Below, piece by piece: positions 12,881 to 23,700 of a DNA stretch of 64,000 nucleotides. The stretch comes from Aplectana chamaeleonis (lineage: Eukaryota; Nematoda; Chromadorea; Rhabditida; Cosmocercidae), in contig JAPDOI010000442.1 in NCBI GenBank assembly GCA_029168955.1, positions 504,917 to 568,916 of the forward strand. The letters run 5' to 3'. The notes below the pieces were generated by a model. That model was not told the DNA's origin, made no database searches, and worked only from the letters and a program-made list of their open reading frames with translations. The position numbers were made by a program, and so were the translations under genes. The first letter of the stretch is position 1. Each line of letters opens with the position of its first letter.

Positions 12881-13580
12881 TGTCCCGATGACGTCATCAG
12901 GAGCCCGAAGCACTTTTGACAATGTGCCGATGACGTCATCAGAAGCCCAAAGCACTTTTGACGATGTCCCAATGACGTCATCAGAAGCCCGAAGCACTTT
13001 TGACGATATCCCAATGACGTCATCAGAAGCCCGAAGCACTTTTGACGATGTCCCGATGACGTCATCAGAAGCCCGAAGCACTTTTGACGATGTCCCGATG
13101 ACGTCATCAGAAGCCCGAAGCACTTTTCACGACGTCCCGATGACGTCATCAGAAGCCCGAAGCACTTTTGACGATGTCCCGATGACGTCATCAGAAGCCC
13201 GAAGCACTTTTGACGATGTCCCAATGACGTCATCAGAAGCCCGAAGCACTTTTGACGATGTCCCGATGACGTCATCAGAAGCCCAAAGCACTTTTGACGA
13301 TGTCCCAATGACGTCATCAGAAGCCCGAAGCACTTTTGACGATGTCCCGATGACGTCATCAGAAGCCCGAAGCACTTTTGACGATGTTCCCATGACGTCA
13401 TCAGAAGCCCGAAGCACTTTTGAGGATGTCCCGATGACGTCATCAGAAGCGCGAAGTACTTTTGACGATGTCCCAATGACGTCATCAGAAGCCCGAAGCA
13501 CTTTTGACGATGTCCCTATGACGTCATCAGAAGCCCGAAGCACTTTTGACGACGTCCCGTTGACGCCATCAGAATCCCCG
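12880..13580. repeat. 42-bp array carrying phased TGACGTCA sites
   Basis: There are 17 tandem units. Sixteen contain the perfect palindrome TGACGTCA at exactly 42-bp steps, the first at 12,889 and the sixteenth at 13,519. The seventeenth at 13,561 reads TGACGCCA. TGACGTCA is the canonical CRE, the site of CREB/ATF bZIP factors. The open frame 12,810-14,399 spans this array and the next one and encodes only repeats, so I do not call it a gene. Confidence 0.95.
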
Positions 13581-13699
13581 CTCACCTACAAATCGATAAC
13601 TTACCAGCCGACGTACCCCCTACCAACTTACCTGTCTGCCAAATTGATTGCCTGTGACCATTGGCACTGGCTATTAGCAGTGAGGACTCAAAAGCGTGA

Positions 13700-14255
13700 C
13701 GGCCTACGGCCCACGGCCTATGGTCCACGGCCTATGGCCCACGGCCTACGGCAAACGGTCTACGGCTCACGAGCTACGGCCCACGGCCTACGGCCCACGG
13801 CCTACGGCCCACGGCCTACGGCCCACGGCCTACGGCCCACGGCCTACGGCCCACGGCCTACGGCCCACGGCCTACGGCCCACGGCCTACGGCCCACGGCC
13901 TACGGCCCACGGCCTACGGCCCACGGCCTACGGCCCACGGCCTACGGCCCACGGCCTACGGCCCACGGCCTATGGCCCACGGCCTATGGCCCACGGCCTA
14001 TGGCCCACGGCCTATGGCCCACGGCCTATGGCCCACGGCCTATGGCCCACGGCCTATGGCCCACGGCCTATGGCCCACGGCCTATGGCCCACGGCCTATG
14101 GCCCACGGCCTATGGCCCACGGCCCACGGTCTACGTCCCACGGCCCACGGCCCACGGCCTACGGCCCACGGCCTACGGCCCACGGCCTACGGCCCACGGC
14201 CTACGGCCCACGGCCTACGGCCCACGGCCTACGGCTCACGGCCTACGGCGCACAC
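13700..14255. repeat. 7/14-bp CCYACGG array
   Basis: The array is built from heptamers CCTACGG and CCCACGG alternating as a 14-bp unit. A central block, about 13,970-14,120, has CCTATGG in place of CCTACGG in nearly every unit, with the CCTACGG form on both sides. That pattern is best explained by local amplification of a mutated unit. Repeat-encoded open frames here are artefacts. Confidence 0.95.
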
Positions 14256-14479
14256 CATGAAAATTTCTTAAGCTTTCGGGCTCACAACTTTGTTATTTGT
14301 CAACCGATTTGGCTGAAATTTGGAAGGCAGGTGTCTTCTGGACCCCTTCACTTATATCCGAAGGAAATCTTCGGAAATTTTGTTTCAAAGATTCTATAAA
14401 CTGTTTTATAAAATTCTAAGTGATCACAAGCCTAGGCAAAACCAAACCTCTCCAGCCGCTTCGCGGCTGGAGCGATTCA

Positions 14480-14830
14480 TTTCGAATATCCGACTTTCCG
14501 ACTATAATCGGATATCGCACTTTCTCGAATATTCAACTTTTTGACTGTAGTCGGATATGGCACTTTTTCGAACATTCGACTTTTCGACTATAGTTGGATA
14601 TCGCACTTCTTCGAATATTCGACTTTTCGACTATAGTCGGATATCGCACTTTTTCGAACATTCGACTTTTCGACTATAGTCGCATATCGCACTTTTTCGA
14701 ACATTCGACTTTTGGACTGTAGTCGGATATCGCACTTTTTCGGATATTCGACTTTTCGACTGTAGTCGGATATCGCACTTTTTCGAATATTCGACTTTTC
14801 GAATAAAAAGTCGACTTTTTTATCCGACTA
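14480..14830. repeat. AT-rich 43-bp array with nested palindromes
   Basis: About eight 43-bp units lie here; the spacing was checked at 14,611, 14,654 and 14,697. Each contains CGAATATTCG-like and CGACTATAGTCG palindromes followed by GATATCGCACTTTTT. Related arrays lie at 15,000-15,310, 16,465-16,700 and 31,700-32,035. Confidence 0.9.
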
Positions 14831-14999
14831 TGAAAAACATTGAGGTGCAAATGACTGTTTTTTTTGCATGAGACACATAGATTCCTCACTTATCCACTCG
14901 CGAGAGCTTCTGACAGCTTGAAACATCACTTTTCAAACCAAAACCAGACCGATATGGCTGGTTGGTGGATGTTCAGTAGAGTATATCAAACGAGTAAAA

Positions 15000-15310
15000 A
15001 TTTTCGAATATTGGAATAAACGAATAAATCGAAAAATTGACTCTTTCGAATATTCGAGCAAACGAATTATTCGAAAAATTGACTTCTCCGAATATTCTAA
15101 TAAACGAATTATTCGAAAAATTGACTTCTACGAATATTCGAATAAACGAATTATTTGAAAAAATGACTTCTCCGAATATTCGAATGAACCAATTATTCGA
15201 AAAATAGACTTCTCCGAATATTCGAATGAACGAATTATTCGAATTTTTGACTCTTCCGAATAATCGATTTATTCGAATGATTCGAATACGAATAATTCGA
15301 ATACTCGGCC
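15000..15310. repeat. AT-rich TTCGAATATTCG-type array
   Basis: Tandem units of about 42 bp combine CGAATATTCGAATAAACG with AATTATTCGAAAAATTGAC. The array is related to the neighbouring 43-bp array by the CGAATATTCG palindrome. It degenerates at its right end into runs of CGAATA. Confidence 0.85.
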
Positions 15311-15990
15311 AGATTCGCGAGTATTCGAATAAGAAGTACGGACCGAGTACGCATAATCAAACCACCGCTCGCGGCACTACCAACTTTCTTGACCTATTTT
15401 TGTAAAGTATTATATAGATCAAAGCTATGCCAATGGACTTCCACGAAAATACATTCCACATTATATCATGAGAGTGCTCAAATTAACATTTACCACTGTC
15501 GATGAGTTGTTGTTAAACGATACTATCAAATTCTTTGGATTGCCTAAACGATTTCTACCAACAATATCCCAATTTCCTATCAGTTTAGGGTGCTGTCTGA
15601 GCGGGGGAGGGGGCACTGTTGTAACGCACATGACCACGCTCATTTTTCCGTGCCGCAAACACTCCTGATTTGTGCGAGTGGGGGTAACCCCGAGTAAGTG
15701 TTCAAATTTAGTGCGGCACGATAAAATGGGCGGACCAATTGCACCCAGACATTGTGGCCCCCACCGCTAGGATAGCACCCAGTTTGCTCAATGACATTTC
15801 ACCTCTGGACCGCAAAAATATAAGGTGAATGTTGAATAGGAACTGGCTCAAAGCTGCAAAGATTGACCTAAATTCATGGAAACTAAGTATTATATAATAC
15901 TCTAGCAGCGTACGGTAGCCGTTTCTGGAACATCGCTCAAGTTTGTTTGGGACATACTCCATCAGCTGAAAAACTGTATCTGTTAGGGGT

Positions 15991-16276
15991 ATGGTATACT
16001 TTCGCGACACACGGTCGCGTCGCTCTGCACAGCGACAGCGACCGCCTCCCGTCCTTTAAACCTGTCGCTGTCGCAGTGCACTGCACAGCGACTACGACAG
16101 TGGTAGCGACAGGCTATGGCACATTTGCAGTATTTCAGCCCTGTGCGACACGTCGCTGCGACCCACATGCGACATCTGTTCCTACGGCGACCGTTGCCGT
16201 TGCTCCGATGCGGGTCCCGCCACGATTTGTGTTAGATTGCATGCCTATCGCTCATTACAGCGACAAAGTATACCAT
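15991..16276. mobile_element. Candidate 286-bp TIR element
   Basis: The segment begins ATGGTATACTTT and ends AAAGTATACCAT, a perfect 12-bp inverted repeat. The interior is rich in CGCGAC/GCGACAG motifs on both strands. I see no clear target duplication and no coding capacity. A non-autonomous DNA transposon fits, but only one copy is visible here. Confidence 0.5.
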
Positions 16277-16464
16277 AGGCCTTACGTCTTCCCACGAATT
16301 CGGTGCTGAGCGAGATATTTCACCATTAGGTTTCTGACTATCTCATGTTCAATATTGGAGTATTCTGATTATATTCGAACTTTTTACCAGTTTGATTGGG
16401 GACTTTCACCTCAAGACCACGATAATGGACATGTGCCGTAGACTCTGCTTCTTATTTTTCTGAA

Positions 16465-16700
16465 ATTATTCGTTTATTCGGCCGAATATTCGAATATTGG
16501 GCCGTTCGAATATTCGAATAAACGAATTATTTGAAAAATTGACTTTTCCGAATATTCGAATAAACGAATTATTCGAAAAATTGACTTTTCCGAATATTCG
16601 AATAAACGAATTATTCGAAAAATAGACTTCTCCAAATTATCGAATTATTCGAATATTCGATATTGACGGAATATTCGTTTTCCGAATATTCGTTGACATA
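16465..16700. repeat. Third AT-rich TTCGAATATTCG-type array
   Basis: About five units have the same composition as 15,000-15,310 and end in a degenerate run near ATATTCGTTTTCCG. Nothing else is seen between 16,277 and 16,465. Confidence 0.8.
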
Positions 16701-16796
16701 GTCTAATGTTCAGGCGTGGCTTATATGTGTTTGCCAGAGGTTTCGTGGTAAGAGCTTAAATCTGGCGGAGTTTCGTAGCAATGTGCTGCTAGCGTG

Positions 16797-17004
16797 ATAT
16801 AGTGGAGTCCACCAAGAGTGTCTCATTCACTTATCAATAAGAAGCGGTCGGCTGGGGATCAATGTGCATGGATCCCATACCAGCACGCTCGATCGCGATT
16901 GAGCGAGAGCGGTTGTGCTGCAATGAGTTTCATTTTCATTGATTCCCAATCGACCGCTTCTCATTGATAAGTAAATGAGACACTCTTGGTAGACTCCACT
17001 ATAT
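16797..17004. mobile_element. 208-bp MITE with long terminal inverted repeats
   Basis: About 67 bp at the left (from ATATAGTGGAGTCCACCAAG) pairs with the right end (CTTGGTAGACTCCACTATAT) with few mismatches. The flanks are compatible with a TA target. The interior is too short for any transposase, so it would depend on another element. Confidence 0.75.
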
Positions 17005-17108
17005 ATTCTCCAATTTGGATGAGAAAAAGGCAGTCCGCAATGAATACGTTCGCCGATCAGTCAGAGCGGTCCGATTTGCTTGGAAGGAAATCAAGCCAAT
17101 TCTATATT

Positions 17109-17178
17109 GTGGTAAGCGCGAAGCGCTCACCAGATTTGGCTTTGATTCGCCATCGCGCAACCCCTGATCTCAGTATCA
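17109..17178 (+). repeat. Mobile-unit edge motif
   Basis: The edge reads ATTGTGGTAAGCGCGAAGCG, then CTCACCAGATTTGGCTTTGA and TTCGCCATCGCGCAACCCC. It recurs at 27,992-28,060 and inverted at 7,264-7,306. At this site it precedes the perfect hairpin and the array-flanking block. Confidence 0.55.
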
Positions 17179-17230
17179 GGGTCCAGAGTAAACGTAGAAA
17201 GACCGTTCTTTCTACGTTTACTCTGGACCC
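17179..17230. repeat. Perfect 24-bp stem, 4-nt loop hairpin
   Basis: The arms GGGTCCAGAGTAAACG...AGAAAGA and TCTTTCT...ACTCTGGACCC are exact reverse complements around CCGT. The homologous position in the second copy (about 28,066-28,100) keeps the left arm but has lost the right. This could be the fold of a mobile element or a small-RNA hairpin; the sequence does not decide between them. Confidence 0.85.
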
Positions 17231-17239
17231 TTTCTACAT

Positions 17240-17690
17240 TTTTATATACTTTAGAAAGCTGAATAACTGTTCAAAAAATGGTCCAGAATGGTTACCTGGG
17301 ACTCGAGAAAAAGTGTCAAAACCACGTTATTTTGGTCGGAAAAATGTTCATCTCCTCTTTTTTATTCAGTTGGCGTTCACGATCTTGTTGGAACACTTAT
17401 CGTTGAGCTAGAGAGTTCATTTTTAGCCAGGAAGCTAGTTTTGTTTGCACCTAGCTCCTGTCAAATTTTGAAGTTGGTAGCTCAATTTCAGTGGGACCTC
17501 AAAATTGAGGGTCAAGTAAGACAAAAATGCGTAAACATGTTGTTATAAACCATTCGACGTTTACTCATTCGTAAAAATGAACTAGTGAAATAAACACCGT
17601 TACTGATAGGCTTTTGCTCAGGATTTGACGGGGCAACGCTTCAATCAATACGGCAGGATCTCGGAAGTACTTTTAGTAACGCCGCACGGT
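17240..17690 (+). repeat. Array-flanking conserved block, copy 1
   Basis: This is a roughly 400-bp unit recognised by AAACCACGTTATTTTGGTCG, CTCCTTTTTT, GGCGTTCACGATCTTGTTGG and a late AAAATTGAGGGTCAAG. It recurs at 28,111-28,560, about 40,580-40,955 and about 41,420-41,790. In three of four cases a family-2 array follows, so block and array move or duplicate together. The frames 16,986-17,411 and 17,288-17,548 are disrupted in the other copies. Confidence 0.75.
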
Positions 17691-17699
17691 GTGACTCAA

Positions 17700-19745
17700 A
17701 AGTGCGCCACAGAACGCCGTAGATAGTGTGCGGGACCCCAGCAGGAGTGCGAAAGACGCCGTAGAACGTGCGTGGGACCAAAGTAGGAGTGCGCCGGACG
17801 CCGTAGAAAGTGTGCGGGACCCAAATGGGTGTGCGCAGAACGCCGTAGAAAGTGTGTGCGATCAAAGTAGGAGTGCGCCGGACGCCGTAGAAAGTGTGCG
17901 GGACCCGAATGGGTGTGCGCAGAACGCCGTAGAAAGTGTGTGGGACCCAAATGGGTGTGCGCAGAACGCCGTAGAAAGTGTGCGGGACCCAAGTGGGAGT
18001 GCACTGGACGCCGTATAAAGTGTGAGGGACCCAAATGGGAGTGCGCCGGACGCCGTAGAAAGTGTGCGGGACCCGAATGGGCGTGCGCAGAATGCAGTAG
18101 AAAGTGTGCAAGACCCAAGTGGGAGTGCGCCGGACGCCGTAGAAAGTGTGCGGGACCCAAATGAGAGGGGGCCGAACGCCGTAGAAAGTGTGCGGGACCC
18201 GAATGAGAGTGCACTGGCCGCCGTAGAAAGTGTGCGGGACGCAAGTGGGAGTGCGCCGGAAGCCGTAGGAAGTGTGCGGGACCCAAATGAGAGTGCGCCG
18301 GACGCCGTAGAAAGTGTGCGGGATCCAAGTGGGAGTGCGCAGGACGCCGTAGAAACTTTGTGGGATCCAAACGGGCGTGCGCAGAACGCCGTAGAAAGTG
18401 TGCGGGACCCGAAGGAGAGGGCGCCGGACGCCGTAAAAAGAGTGCGGGACCCAAGTGAGAGTGCGCCGGACGCCGTAGAAAGTGTGCGGGACCCGAATGG
18501 GCGTGCGCAGAACGCCGTAGAAAGTGTGCGGGACCCAAGTGGGAGTGCACCGGACGCCGTAGAAAGTGTGAGGGACTTAAGTGGGAGTGCGCCGGACGCC
18601 GTAGAAAGTGTGCGGGACCCAAATGGGCGTGCGCAGAACGCCGTAGAAAGTGTGCGGGACCCAAGTGTGAGTGCGCCGGACGCCGTAGAAAGTGTGCGGG
18701 ATCCAAGTGGGACTGCGCGGAATGCCGTAGAAAGTGTGCGGGGCCCAAATGAGAGGAGGCCGAACGCCGTAGAAAGTGTGCGGGACCCAAGTGGATCTGC
18801 GCCGGGCCCGTATAAAATGTGCGGGACCCAAGTGGGAGTGCGCCGGACGCTGCTGAAAGTGTGTGGAATCTAAGTGGGAGTGCACTGGACGCCGTAGAAA
18901 GTGTGCGGGACCCGAATGGGCGTGCGCAGAATGCAGTAGAAAGTGTGCGGGACCCAAGTGGGAGTGCGCCGGACGCCGTAGAAAGTGTGCGGGACCCAAA
19001 TGAGAGGGGGCCGAACGCCGTAGAAAGTGTGCGGGACCCGAATGAGAGTGCACTGGCCGCCGTAGAAAGTGTGCGGGACGCAAGTGGGAGTGCGCCGGAA
19101 GCCGTAGGAAGTGTGCGGGACCCAAATGAGAGTGCGCCGGACGCCGTAGAAAGTGTGCGGTATCCAAGTGGGAGTGCGCAAACGCCGTAGAAACTTTGCG
19201 GGACCCAAACGGGCGTGCGCAGAACGCCGTAGAAAGTGTGCGGGACCCGAAGGAGAGTGCGCCGGACGCCGTAAAAAGAGTGCGGGACCCAAGTGGGAGT
19301 GCGCCGGACGCCGTAGAAAGTGTGCGGGCCCCGAATAGGCGTGCGCAGAACGCCGTAGAAAGTGTGCGGGACCCAAGTGGGAGCGCACCGGACGCCGCAG
19401 AAAGTGTGAGGGACTTAATTGGGAGTGCGCCGGACGCCGAAGAAAGTGTGAGGGACCCAAATGGGCGTGCGCAGAACGCCGTAGAACGTGTGCGGGACCC
19501 AAGTGTGAGTGCGCCGGACGCCGTAGAAAGTGTGCGGGATCCAAGTGGGACTGCGCGGGATGCCGTAGAAAGTGTGCGGGGCCCAAATTAGAGGAGGCCG
19601 AACGCCGTAGAAAGTGTGCGGGACCCAAGTGGATCTGCGCCGGGCCCCGTATAAAATGTGCGGGACTCAAGTGGGAGTGCGCCGGACGCTGCTGAAAGTG
19701 TGTGGAATCCAAGTGGGAGTGCGCCGGATACCGTAGAAAGTGTCA
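17700..19745. repeat. Array 2A: 42-bp minisatellite, family 2
   Basis: About 49 units of the pattern GTGTGCGGGACCCAAGTGGG then AGTGCGCCGGACGCCGTAGAAA. A block of about 20 units is duplicated: the stretch starting at 18,121 recurs at 18,960 (839 bp, 20 units minus one base). Both blocks end with the same odd units (CGCCGGGCCC...TATAAAATG, then ACGCTGCTGAAAG). Open frames on both strands are repeat artefacts. Confidence 0.97.
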
Positions 19746-20040
19746 ATACAAGCACGCCCATACCGATCATTTTTGTCTAGTGGGCTACAGTAACCATTCT
19801 TGAACAAAACATGATAACGAACGATAACACACGCTCATAACATGCGGGGTATAAAAGGGCGTAGTAGCGGTATGCATTCATTCAAACACCGCTCTCTTCG
19901 AGAAGCCGCTGGGAAGTGGCTGAGGAGGTCGAGATTGTGCAAACATGATTGTTGGCTATTACGATGTACTCATATCCAAGCTGACACTTGTAAAAATTTT
20001 GAAGGAGGGTTACGGTAGCCCTTAGGAAAAATTGATCGAC
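19746..20040 (+). repeat. Promoter-bearing block, copy 1
   Basis: The block runs from CACGCCCATACCGATCATTT through GGGGTATAAAAGGGC to CCAAGCTGACACTTG. It is closely matched by 29,150-29,412. It lies directly downstream of a family-2 array in both places. No reading frame is conserved between the copies. Confidence 0.8.
19850..19883 (+). promoter_or_regulatory. TATA box plus initiator (core promoter candidate)
   Basis: TATAAAAG starts at 19,850 and TCATTC places a start A at 19,880, a spacing of 30 bp. GCGGTATG lies just upstream of the initiator and ACACCGCTCTCTTCG just downstream. TATAAA at -30 and TCAKTY-like initiators are established RNA polymerase II core-promoter elements. Confidence 0.6.
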
Positions 20041-20044
20041 ATGA

Positions 20045-20190
20045 GCGTGCTTGTGACCCAAATGGGTGTGCGCTGAACGCCCTAGAAAGTGTGCAGGACA
20101 TCAGTGGTAGTAAGCAGGATAATTCTAGGAGTGTGCAGGACGTCGTAGAAAGTGTGCAGGACATCAGTGGGAGTGCGCAGGACGTCATAG
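20045..20190. repeat. Short array intermediate between families 1 and 2
   Basis: About three and a half 42-bp units mix family-2 words (GTGCGC, GTAGAAAGTGTGC) with words of the family-1 complement (GCAGGACATCAGTGG). They make the relation between the two families visible. A G-rich run follows at about 20,190-20,210. Confidence 0.75.
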
Positions 20191-20287
20191 AAGGGGGGGG
20201 GAGGGGAGGGCATCAGTGGGCTCACTTTCAGTTAACACCACCAGGCATAAATCATGTTAGAAAGGAAACCTTTAGGAAAAATAAATG

Positions 20288-20750
20288 AAATTCCTGAAAG
20301 TTTAGGTTCCTGGCAAAAGTGAAGATTTGGCATGGCCATTTTTTTCGAAAAATTAGAAATATACTCAGTTGAAAGGGGAAGGTAGAGAAAAATGGAAAAA
20401 GTTTTGAAATATTCCTGAGAACGATTTGGCGTAGAATAATTTGATTTTTGATAAATGTAGTGAAATGGTTGAAAGTATGACTTGGCAGTGAGTTTGAACC
20501 AACTATTGATAAGAGTTGTGCAAAACGAGAGATCGCATTGTATGAGCTTATCCGCAGAACATATCAAAGCAAAATCACGCGTGATAAGGCAAGCAGTAAA
20601 AGCTCGTTTGGGTGCCGGAATGCCGCGATCTTCACGTATTAAGTGAAGTAAAATCAAGTGTTTGTTCTATATCACGCGTGATTTTGCTTTGACATGTTCT
20701 ACGGATAAGCTCATACAATGCGATCTATCGTTTTGCATAACTCTTATCAA
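20288..20750 (+). mobile_element. Foldback element a1, left part (interrupted by LINEs)
   Basis: The element opens with AAATTCCTGAAAGTTTAGG and matches the uninterrupted copy a2 (29,916-30,588) through to CTCTTATCAA. The remaining 220 bp reappear at 27,223-27,442 after two LINE insertions. The inner arm edge contains AAAATCACGCGTGATAAGG and its complement, closing the central loop. Confidence 0.9.
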
Positions 20751-23700
20751 TTGACTTACTTGACTTAATCGATTGGCTTTCGCCTGACGCGGTCATTCCG
20801 CATCTTCACCGAGGTGTGCCGTCCTAGTAGTCAGCCGTGTCCATTTTTCAAGGTCTTCAGCCACAATTTGAACACATTCCATCCATCTGTCACTGTTCCA
20901 TTTCCTGCGAAACGAAACATCGCGCCTGAACTGTCTTTCGATGCCGAGTGACTTCAAATCCTCTTTAACCACATCCGTCCAGAACTTTCGCCTACGCCCA
21001 GGTGGCCGTTTCCAGACAGGATTTGGAAGCATTCTTAAAGCGTGTTGTACGAGACGATCCGGCGTTCTTCTTAGTATATGCCCGAGCAGTCGAAGTCGAC
21101 TTTCCATTGCTGCTTGAGATGGCGTTAGGAGATGCTGGCACCTCCCTCGTGTCAAGCGTTGATGTACTGCGTCGATTTCCTTGTAAAGGTCTTCGTTATG
21201 GCATACACGTGGCCAGAAATATCCAAGCAAACGCCTAAAAAGCTTCCTCTCCGTGCAATCCAACCTTTCCATCTGCGTCTTCGGTGCTGCCCACGTCTCC
21301 GATCCGAACATCATGATAGGGCGAATAGCGGATAGGTAGACGCGCAACTTGACTTCCTTCGCGATGGTGGTAGACCACAAACACTTGGTTAGAGAATTGA
21401 ATGCAGACGTAGCTTTCGCACATCGTTGTCGAATATCCGCTGCATAACTACCATCGTTCTTCAGCAAACAGCCCAAATAACAGAAATCGTCCACCAGCTC
21501 GATACGTTGTCCGTCCACACAAACTCCCGTTGAAGGTCTCTGAGAGACCCACATCTGCTTGCATTGGTCGGGACGAAGACGAAGTCCATAGGCTGCGGCA
21601 TACTCCGAAACGAGGTTCACAATCCTTTGCAGTTTTGCGTTGTTTTCAGCGAATAACACAATGTCATCGGCGTACTCCAGGTCACCAAGGGAGCGTCCTG
21701 ATGGTGTTAGGATCACATCTGCAGAAAACTGTTCTGCAACTCTACGCATGATGTCATCAACGGCGAAGTTGAAAAGAAAAGGTCCTGCAACGGCTTCTTG
21801 CCTTACTCCTGTTTTCACCTCGAAAGCTGACGTAAATCCGACTGGTGTACGAACTGCTGCTGTTGCTCCTTTGTTCATGTCCTCGATTAACCGAACATAC
21901 TTTTCCGGGACTCCATCTGCTCGCAGAGCATTGAGCAATCGATCACGATGAGGAGAGTCGAACGCGGCTTCAAAGTCCAAAAAAGCAAGCTGTAATGGCT
22001 TCGAAAACCGCTGCCACGATTCAATTACTCTTCTCACGACGAACACTTGGTCGATGGTCGATCTTCCAGGTCGAAAACCGGCTTGCTCATCTCTGATCGT
22101 TCCTTCACGATGTTTGATAAGTCGCTCGAGAATGATACGTTCTAAAACCTTGTACATGACACGAAGTAGAGAGATTCCTCTGTAGTTCTTAGGATCCAAA
22201 ACGGATAGCTTCTTGTGAAGAGGTACTATGATCGCATGTCTCCACGAATCGGGTATCCTTTCGCTCATCCATATAGCACGGATGGTGTTGGTCATTTCAC
22301 GAATCCCAGACGGAGGAAGAGCTTTCAGCATTTCAGCAGTGATGTTGTCATCTCCACCTGCCTTTCCATTCTTCATTTTCCGGACACAATCCAAAACTTC
22401 AGACTCAGTCGGCGGTTCCTCACTGACATCGTAATGTGCTCTCTGAACATGCGGGAGCTCAGGTACTGATGGCGCTGGACGATTCAGTAGTGAACTGAAG
22501 TAACCCTTCCATATTGGCGGCGTCGCATCACCAACTGCAACTCCATTGGTAGTGTTCAGGACAGGAGAACATCTCTTCATCTTCCCGCTATACTGTCGCA
22601 GCAACGTGTAGGCTTTCCTCGGATTCTTCTCCTCCCAAGCCTTCTCGAACTCCTTAGCTCTACACGTCCACTCTCTTTCGCGGTCCTTTTGAAGCTGCCG
22701 ACGCAACTTCCTCCTCAGACGCTTCTCCTCCAAGAAGTTTCCTGCAGTTCGGAGAGCACATACTCTGTTGTAGGTAGATGTAGTTTCTTCTGAGACGTAG
22801 GCGAACTTCTTCTTAGGCTGTACAACCGGGAGTGCCTCTTTCGAAGCGTCCTGGATGCACTTGACAAAAGAATCCGCGTCGCAAAGTTTCTTCTTAGTCC
22901 GTACTCCGATGTGAATAGAAACGCGTTGTCGAAAATTCCTTCTGCACTCTTCATCTCTGAGACTTGTCATGTCAATCCTCTGGAGGGGCTGAGCCCCTCG
23001 CTTCCTCTTATGAATCCTCGCAGTGAAGTTCAACAGAACAGGACGGTGATCCGAATCGAATGCGACATCCCACACAGCTCTAGACCTTCGAATGTTCGAT
23101 ACTGGAATATTCCTCGTCAGGACATAGTCAAGCTGTAGCTTCAAAGTTGTCATCTTCCGCTTCCGCTGCTCTTCTGAAGATAGCCGGGTTGGTCCCTGCC
23201 ACGTAAGCTGATGGCGGCGATGATTCCTCTTGAATATCGATGCAATAATCAGACCACTGCGCTCACAAAAGTCGACAAGGCGGTAGCCATTGTCCGATGT
23301 TTGCTCCACTGGGTAGAACCATTTACCGAGTACTTCGGATTCCTGATCAAGTCCCGTCTTCGCATTTGCGTCAATTCCCACGACAACAGCATGTTGACAA
23401 GGTATCCTGGCCAGCAACGTATTGAGTTCCTCATAAAAGGCATCCTTCGAATTGTCTTCGGCGGTTTCAGTAGGCGCATGAGCACTCACTATCCGCAGAT
23501 TGAATCCTCTGTGATCCCGCAGTCGTACGAATGCATTCCGGCACGACGTTGAGCCAAACTCCTTGACCATACCATTGAAATCCTTCCTTACAGCTATTGC
23601 ACAGCCTCCCACTCTCCTATCGTCAGCGTTACCGCAGTAGATGGTGTACTCTCCGACGCTGATGACGGGTCTATCCTTGGGGCGGGTTTCCTGCAACGGT

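Noticed and set aside
12810..14399. 529-codon plus-strand frame spanning 12,810-14,399
   Set aside because: It runs through two unrelated tandem arrays (42-bp and 14-bp units) and has no non-repeat domain. The minus strand is equally open.
17179..17230. Bacterial-type rho-independent terminator
   Set aside because: A strong stem is present, but the genome is eukaryotic and no T-run follows the stem.
17109..17230. Helitron 3' end (hairpin near a CTRR terminus)
   Set aside because: A hairpin is present, but no CTRR end 10-12 bp beyond it on either strand and no matching TC 5' end.
17641..19770. HFLRRPAHSHLGPA and ESVRDPSGSAPDAV repeat proteins
   Set aside because: Translations of the family-2 42-bp unit in different frames; no flanking coding sequence or splice signals.
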